Positions 15,557 through 20,048 of a stretch of 20,048 nt of DNA are shown one piece after another. Position 1 is the first letter of the stretch. Each line of letters begins with the position of its first letter. The notes below the pieces were generated by a model. The model was not told the DNA's origin. It searched no databases and saw only the letters and a program-made list of their open reading frames with translations. The stretch lies in contig NCED01000028.1 in assembly GCA_002280485.1 (NCBI GenBank), forward strand, positions 4,505-24,552. The letters run 5' to 3'. This DNA comes from Caulobacterales bacterium 32-69-10. GTDB lineage: Bacteria; Pseudomonadota; Alphaproteobacteria; Caulobacterales; Caulobacteraceae. A program made the translations under genes and the position numbers.

Positions 15557-16321
15557 ATGAGCGCAGCGGCGAACGGGTCGAGGATCAGTCGCTACCAGGC
15601 CGTCGTCGGCTTAAGCTACGCCGCAGCGATCATGGCCGGCTGGGCCGGTCTGCACGTTTACGGCGTCTATCTGCACCACTGGTCCGCCTGGAGCCTCATC
15701 GTCGCTCCGTTGGTCGTGGCCGCCCAGACCTGGTTATCGGTCGGGCTGTTCATCCTCGCCCACGACGCCATGCACGGCTCTCTGGCCCCCGGGCATCCGC
15801 GTCTGAACACCGCGGCCGGGGCCACCGCCCTGATCCTATATGCCGGTTTCCGGTACGAGCGGCTGAAGGCCGCTCACCACGGGCATCACGCCGCTCCCGG
15901 AACGCCGGCCGACCCCGATTTCTATCCGGACGATCCCGGCACGTTCTTGCGCTGGTTCGTCGCCTTCTTCCGCACCTACTTCGGCTGGACCGAGTTCGTG
16001 GTGCTGGCGGCGTTTTTCGTCATCTCGGTCGGCGTGTTGAAGGCGCCGATCGCGAACCTGCTGCTGTTCTGGGCCGCCCCTGCCCTGCTGTCGGCCGCGC
16101 AGCTTTTCGTCTTCGGCACCTGGCTTCCTCACCGGGTGACGGACGTCGCCTTCGCCGACAATCACAACGCGCGCAGCAGCGGCTACAGCTCCCTGGTCTC
16201 TCTGCTCACCTGCTTCCACTTCGGGCGGCATCACGAACACCACCTTCGACCCTGGCTCCCCTGGTGGCGGCTCGACGATGAGGGGCGCCACGGCGAACAA
16301 ACTCGCCGCTCTCCCAGCTAA
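15557..16321 (+). CDS. crtW: Beta-carotene 4-ketolase
   Basis: The start is ATG 15557 (MSAAANGSRISRYQ), giving 254 residues, as in other CrtW proteins. The frame continues upstream through crtY antisense, but that part is not family sequence. The histidine motifs of this membrane di-iron oxygenase are HDAMH (69-73), HHGHH (107-111) and HFGRHHEHH (221-229), and the DNHNARSSGY segment is typical of the family. The enzyme adds keto groups at C4, turning beta-carotene into canthaxanthin and zeaxanthin into astaxanthin. It stands alone on the plus strand, divergent from crtY-crtI-crtB, with a very short shared upstream region. Confidence 0.96.
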   Translation: MSAAANGSRISRYQAVVGLSYAAAIMAGWAGLHVYGVYLHHWSAWSLIVAPLVVAAQTWLSVGLFILAHDAMHGSLAPGHPRLNTAAGATALILYAGFRYERLKAAHHGHHAAPGTPADPDFYPDDPGTFLRWFVAFFRTYFGWTEFVVLAAFFVISVGVLKAPIANLLLFWAAPALLSAAQLFVFGTWLPHRVTDVAFADNHNARSSGYSSLVSLLTCFHFGRHHEHHLRPWLPWWRLDDEGRHGEQTRRSPS

Positions 16322-16494
16322 CCCCCCCCATCCGGCCGGTCGGGCTTGCTCAGTCAGCTGGCTTTTCCAATCCCGAGGCTTGGCGTTAGGAGCCGCCGCG
16401 TCGAGGCGTCCGCGGCCATGGAAAGCCATCGCCTGCTCTTGATTTGGCTGGCGCACCGGTCAATTGGGGGAGGCGTGGAGAGGGGAGACTGCCG
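16322..16494. other. 173-bp gap between crtW and the right sigma factor gene
   Basis: No gene is seen. A small stem with one C-C mismatch (GGCCATGG / CCATCGCC, 16414-16433, loop AAAG) is followed by a mildly T-rich CTCTTGATTT, a weak terminator candidate for crtW. No clear promoter for the sigma factor was recognised, although one should lie here. Confidence 0.4.
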
Positions 16495-17013
16495 TTGGAC
16501 TCGGGCGAATCTAGCCCCCTCCTGGAGACCTACCTCAGCAAGCGCGCCGACCTCGTGCGCTTGTTCACTGTTCGCCTGCGTTCCGCCACAGCGGCTGAGG
16601 ATCTGGTCCAGGAACTGTACCTGAAGGTTCAAACGCTGTCGGGCCTAGAGGTCTCCAACCCCGTGGCGTTCCTCTACAAGCTCGGCTCCAACCTCATGCT
16701 GGACAAGCTTCGCAAGGAGCGCAGATCGGTGGCGCGCGACCACGAATGGTACGCCAGCCGCCGTTTCCTCGTCGGCGGGAACGATGCGGTGGATGAACCG
16801 TCGCCGGAGGACGCCCTGGCCGCTCGCCGGCGATTGGCGCAGATCGTGGAAGCGGTGAAGGCGATGCCGCCGCGCGCCCGTCAAGCCTTCGAGCTACACA
16901 AGCTGCAAGGCATGAGCCATGCCGAGACGGCCAGGGCGATGGGCGTGTCAGTCAGCGCCATCGAGAAATTGATCAGCGACGCCATGAAGCGGTTGTCGGA
17001 GAAGCTGCCATGA
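16495..17013 (+). CDS. FecI-like ECF sigma factor (right module)
   Basis: I chose TTG 16495 because GGGGAG stands 7 bases before it, a strong ribosome binding site; an earlier TTG at 16444 has none. The 172-residue product has sigma region 2 (about 14-80: ADLVRLFTVRLRSATAAEDLVQELYLKV; NPVAFLYKLGSNLMLDKLRKERR shows the usual pattern in parts) and region 4 (about 110-170) with the recognition helix-turn-helix MSHAETARAMGVSVSAIEKL. It should be controlled by the FecR-like protein encoded next and drive expression of the following receptor. It differs clearly from the left sigma factor (201 residues, different region 2 and tail), so the two likely have separate regulons. Confidence 0.9.
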   Translation: MDSGESSPLLETYLSKRADLVRLFTVRLRSATAAEDLVQELYLKVQTLSGLEVSNPVAFLYKLGSNLMLDKLRKERRSVARDHEWYASRRFLVGGNDAVDEPSPEDALAARRRLAQIVEAVKAMPPRARQAFELHKLQGMSHAETARAMGVSVSAIEKLISDAMKRLSEKLP

Positions 17014-17119
17014 GAGCGTGTGGAGAAGCGTGCCTCTACGATGGCTGTGGGCGCGGCTCCGTCGCGGCGTCAAGGGCGATGAAAGGTCGCGCGGGCTTTC
17101 GCGCGAACGGGCCAGGCTG

Positions 17120-18106
17120 ATGGGGACTGATCAGGCCGACAATCGGACGCCTTTGGAACAGGCGGCGGACTTCCTGGCGCGCCTCCAGGGCGATGACGCC
17201 AGTGACGCCGATCTGCTCGCGTTCGAGACCTGGCTGTCCGCCTCCCCCGAGAATTGGGCGGCCTACGATCGGCTGGAGCTGCTGTCGTCGGAAATTGATG
17301 CGAGGGCCGCCGAGGCGCTGGAGGCGCTTCGCGCGCCTACCGTTGCGCCCAGATCTCCGCGGCCTCGGCCAGCCCGCTGGTCGAGATGGGCCGTTGCGGG
17401 CGCGATGGCCGCGGCGGCGGCCGTGGCCGCGTGGATATGGCTTCCCGGCACGGTCGCGCCGCAGGTTTACGAGGCGGACAGAGGACAGATCCGCGAGGTG
17501 GCCCTCGGCGAGGGCACGCGCATCACCCTGAACACCCAATCGAAAATCGAAGTCGCCATGGAGCGCCGCGCCCGTCGCGTGGTCATGTCCGAGGGAGAGG
17601 CCGCGTTCGATGTCGCCCAGGACCCCAGGCGGCCTTTCCTCATTACAGTGGGCGATCGCACGGTGACGGTCGTCGGCACCGAGTTCAACATCGCCAATCG
17701 CACCGGGCGGCTGAGCGTGACCGTCACCCGCGGAGTCGTCGAGGTGTCGCCGCTGGCCGGCGAGCAAGGCGATGTCGTCCGCCTTGTCCGCAGCCAACGG
17801 TTGCTTCACGACGTCGGCGGAGCCGCTCAACGGGTCGAGACGGTCGCGGCGCCGGAGAACGCCTTTTCCTGGAAAAAGCGGCGCTTGATCTATGATGACG
17901 CCTCTCTCGATCAGGTCGTCGCCGACCTCAATCGCTACTTTCCGCGCCCCGTTCAGCTGGAGGGGGATGCGAAGACTCTGCGCTTCTCGGGCGTGCTGAT
18001 GGTCGCGGACGAAGACGCCGTGTTGCGCCGGCTGGAGGAGCTTCTGCCTGTCACAGTCAACTCATCCGCCGATCGGGTCGTGCTCCGCCGGAGGCGAACC
18101 GACTGA
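17120..18106 (+). CDS. FecR-like anti-sigma / sigma-regulator membrane protein (right module)
   Basis: ATG 17120 (328 residues) is chosen because the cytoplasmic DUF4880-like domain starts soon after it (PLEQAADFLARLQGDD... FETWLSASPENWAAYDRL). A GTG at 17018, five bases after the sigma factor stop, would add 34 Arg-rich residues and cannot be excluded. One membrane helix lies at about 89-108. The periplasmic FecR domain follows (EADRGQIREVALGEGTRITL; SEGEAAFDVAQDPRRPF; VVGTEFNI; VTRGVVEVS). The C-terminal part (FSWKKRRLIYDDASLDQVV... LNRYFPRPVQL) is the DUF4974-like end expected to meet the receptor's STN domain. It would relay receptor occupancy to the sigma factor encoded upstream. Confidence 0.92.
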   Translation: MGTDQADNRTPLEQAADFLARLQGDDASDADLLAFETWLSASPENWAAYDRLELLSSEIDARAAEALEALRAPTVAPRSPRPRPARWSRWAVAGAMAAAAAVAAWIWLPGTVAPQVYEADRGQIREVALGEGTRITLNTQSKIEVAMERRARRVVMSEGEAAFDVAQDPRRPFLITVGDRTVTVVGTEFNIANRTGRLSVTVTRGVVEVSPLAGEQGDVVRLVRSQRLLHDVGGAAQRVETVAAPENAFSWKKRRLIYDDASLDQVVADLNRYFPRPVQLEGDAKTLRFSGVLMVADEDAVLRRLEELLPVTVNSSADRVVLRRRRTD

Positions 18107-18119
18107 CAGGCGCGCCTCG

Positions 18120-20048
18120 GTGCTGGCGCTGACACTGGTGTTGGTCGTCGCCGGGACATCGGGCGCCGCCCAGGCGGCCAGCACGGACGTCAGAACCTTC
18201 GACATAGCGGCCAAACCCCTGCCGACGGCGCTGGTCGATTTCGCGGTCCAGTCGGGTGTCAGCATAGGCGGCGTGCGCGCCTGCCAAGGGACGGCCCGGC
18301 CTCTCAGAGGGCGCTATAGCTTGAGCGAGGCCTTGGCTCGGTTGCTGGCCGGCAGCGGCTGCAGCTTCAAATGGATCGACAGCGAGACCGCTCGCATCGC
18401 GCCGGTGACGCGCGCGCGGGCGCCAAGGCGCCCGCCGGCATTTGCGGCGCGCCCGCAGACGAACAGGCCGGAGCCCGAGCTCGCCTCGGAAGTCGTCGTG
18501 ACCGCGACGAAGCGGCCTGAGCTACGCGATCAGCTTCCCTACGCCATCAGCGCCATCGGAGCCGAGCAAATCCGCATCTTCGGGGCCGGCGGGGCGAGCG
18601 ACATCGGTTTGCAGGCGGCGGGGGTGACGGTCACCAACCTGGGGCCAGGGCGAAACAAGATCCTGCTGCGAGGCCTGTCCGACGGCGCCTTCACGGGCCA
18701 CACCCAATCGACCGTCGGCATCTACCTCGACCATGTGCCGATCACTTACAACGCTCCCGACCCCGACCTGCGGCTGGCCGATATCGAGACTGTGGAGGTG
18801 CTGCGCGGACCTCAAGGTTCTCTTTACGGCAGCGGCTCGATCGGCGGCATCTACCGAGTTGTCCCTCGCAAACCCGAACTGGATCGCGATCGGGGCTATG
18901 TCACGCTATCGGGCGCGCTGACGCTCGGAGGCGCGGCCAGCGGCGTCTTCGAGGCGATGGTCAACACCCCGCTCAAGCGGGATCGGATCGGCCTGCGGGT
19001 TGTCGGTTACCACGAGGTCGACGGCGGCTACATCGACAACGTCACCCTTGGCCGGCGCAACGTCAACCGCACGACCCGCACGGGGTTTCGCAGCGCGTTG
19101 CTAGCCGTTTTGGGGCCGGATTGGACCGCCGAGCTGGGGGGCGCCGTCCAGTTCATCGGTTCAGCGGACACCCAGTACGCCACCGCCTCCGCCGGACCTT
19201 ACGCCCGCGGAAATCTCGTGCGGGAGCCGCATGACAACGACTTCAACCAGGTGCATTTGACCCTGACGGGCCAGACGAGGTTGGGCCTTCTGACCTCGTC
19301 CACGGCGCTGGTCCAGCACGATGTCGACAGCGCCTATGACGCATCGGCGGCGCGGAGCGCATTCTCTCTTCCCGCGGCGGGAACAGCCTTGCTCGAGGAT
19401 ATGATTCACATCGATCTGCTGGTCCACGAGACCCACCTCGCCTCCAGGGACGACAGCCGCCTTCGCTGGCTCGTGGGCTGGTACGCGAGCGCCAGCCAAG
19501 AGAGGACCCTGGATCTGATGCACGAGTCCGGCGGTCCGTCGTCCTTGGCCGCTTACCGGGAGGACCGCAAAGACCACCTGCGGGAATTGGCGGGGTTCGG
19601 CGAGGCGTCCTATCGCCTGACGCCCCGGCTGAGCCTGACCGCGGGACTTCGCTACTTCCGAACCTCCGTTCGCACCGCCTCCATCGTGCAGATGCCGCGC
19701 CTCGGCGCGGAGCGATCGTTCACCGGCCAGGATCGCTACAGCGGCTGGTCGCCGAAGCTCGCCCTGCAATATCAGCTCACGTCGAACAGCCTGGTCTACG
19801 GCCTGGCTTCTCAGGGCTACCGTGCAGGCGGCTTCAACACCGAAGGCGTCATCGGCGAGACCTTTTCGGCGCCAGGGGGAGACCATCCCGCCCGCGCGTT
19901 CACGCCCGATGCGCTGTGGAACTTTGAAGTGGGCGTGAAAACCGCGCTCTTTGACAGGAAGCTCCAGTTGAGGGCCTCCGCCTTCTACAACGCGTGGAAG
20001 AATCTTCAGACAGACCAGTTTCTGTCTTCGGGCCTTTCCTACACGGCC
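18120..20048 (+). CDS. STN-domain TonB-dependent receptor (right module), cut by window edge
   Basis: The frame is open from well inside fecR to the window end; GTG 18120, 13 bases after the fecR stop and 9 bases after AGG, is the only usual start codon in a suitable place. It gives 643 residues without the C-terminus. A hydrophobic leader (VLALTLVLVVAG) ends near GAAQA|A. The STN domain spans about 24-96 and holds a cysteine pair (C55, C81). A Pro/Arg-rich linker follows, then a TonB-box-like SEVVVTATKRPE (123-134), the plug (LLRGLSDGAF; VGIYLDHVPI; VEVLRGPQGSLYGSGSIGGIYRVV pattern) and much of the barrel, including GLASQGYRAGGFN. The plug looks like siderophore or metal-complex receptors of the FecA/FpvA kind. 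Function: ligand uptake plus signalling through the adjacent FecR and sigma factor. Confidence 0.92.
   Translation, partial: MLALTLVLVVAGTSGAAQAASTDVRTFDIAAKPLPTALVDFAVQSGVSIGGVRACQGTARPLRGRYSLSEALARLLAGSGCSFKWIDSETARIAPVTRARAPRRPPAFAARPQTNRPEPELASEVVVTATKRPELRDQLPYAISAIGAEQIRIFGAGGASDIGLQAAGVTVTNLGPGRNKILLRGLSDGAFTGHTQSTVGIYLDHVPITYNAPDPDLRLADIETVEVLRGPQGSLYGSGSIGGIYRVVPRKPELDRDRGYVTLSGALTLGGAASGVFEAMVNTPLKRDRIGLRVVGYHEVDGGYIDNVTLGRRNVNRTTRTGFRSALLAVLGPDWTAELGGAVQFIGSADTQYATASAGPYARGNLVREPHDNDFNQVHLTLTGQTRLGLLTSSTALVQHDVDSAYDASAARSAFSLPAAGTALLEDMIHIDLLVHETHLASRDDSRLRWLVGWYASASQERTLDLMHESGGPSSLAAYREDRKDHLRELAGFGEASYRLTPRLSLTAGLRYFRTSVRTASIVQMPRLGAERSFTGQDRYSGWSPKLALQYQLTSNSLVYGLASQGYRAGGFNTEGVIGETFSAPGGDHPARAFTPDALWNFEVGVKTALFDRKLQLRASAFYNAWKNLQTDQFLSSGLSYTA

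Noticed and set aside
801..20048. The two sigma/FecR/receptor triplets as a duplicated segment or inverted repeat
   Set aside because: The paired proteins share only family-level motifs; lengths, linkers and plug sequences differ widely, so no recent duplication is visible.

Overview
The window is GC-rich, densely coding bacterial DNA. It most likely comes from an alphaproteobacterium of the Caulobacterales type (Brevundimonas, Phenylobacterium or Caulobacter). This is inferred from gene content: a crtW-crtY-crtI-crtB / crtE / idi / crtZ / crtG xanthophyll cluster, as I remember it from Brevundimonas sp. SD212, flanked by large STN-domain TonB-dependent receptors. No rRNA, tRNA, CRISPR array, insertion sequence or phage gene was seen.

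Layout. (a) 1-641, minus strand: 5' end of a secreted M14 zinc carboxypeptidase, cut by the window edge. (b) 801-5642, minus strand: a FecI-like ECF sigma factor, a FecR-like anti-sigma regulator and an STN/TonB-dependent receptor. (c) 5643-5953: a 311-bp intergenic region with no convincing gene. (d) 5954-6559, plus strand: a cytochrome b561. (e) 6479-16321: the carotenoid cluster on alternating strands: crtG(-), crtZ(+), idi(-), crtE and a two-gene ABC transporter(+), crtB-crtI-crtY(-), crtW(+). (f) 16495-20048, plus strand: a second ECF sigma / FecR / STN-TonB receptor module, its receptor running off the right edge.

How the genes work together. Type 2 Idi balances IPP and DMAPP; CrtE makes GGPP; CrtB makes phytoene; CrtI desaturates it to lycopene; CrtY cyclises this to beta-carotene. 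CrtW (4-ketolase), CrtZ (3-hydroxylase) and the candidate CrtG (2-hydroxylase) then decorate the rings, so the expected end products are astaxanthin and its 2-hydroxylated forms. No glycosyltransferase (crtX) is present. An ABC ATPase and ABC-2 permease are translationally linked to crtE (20-bp and 4-bp overlaps), which suggests movement of an isoprenoid, carotenoid or related lipid; its substrate cannot be read from sequence.

The two surface-signalling modules sit on either side of the cluster and point outward. Their sequences differ clearly, so they are not a recent duplication. The most notable points are the embedded ABC transporter, the bracketing by two signalling modules, the convergent gene overlaps, and short operator- or promoter-like signals in the divergent gaps, including possible leaderless starts.
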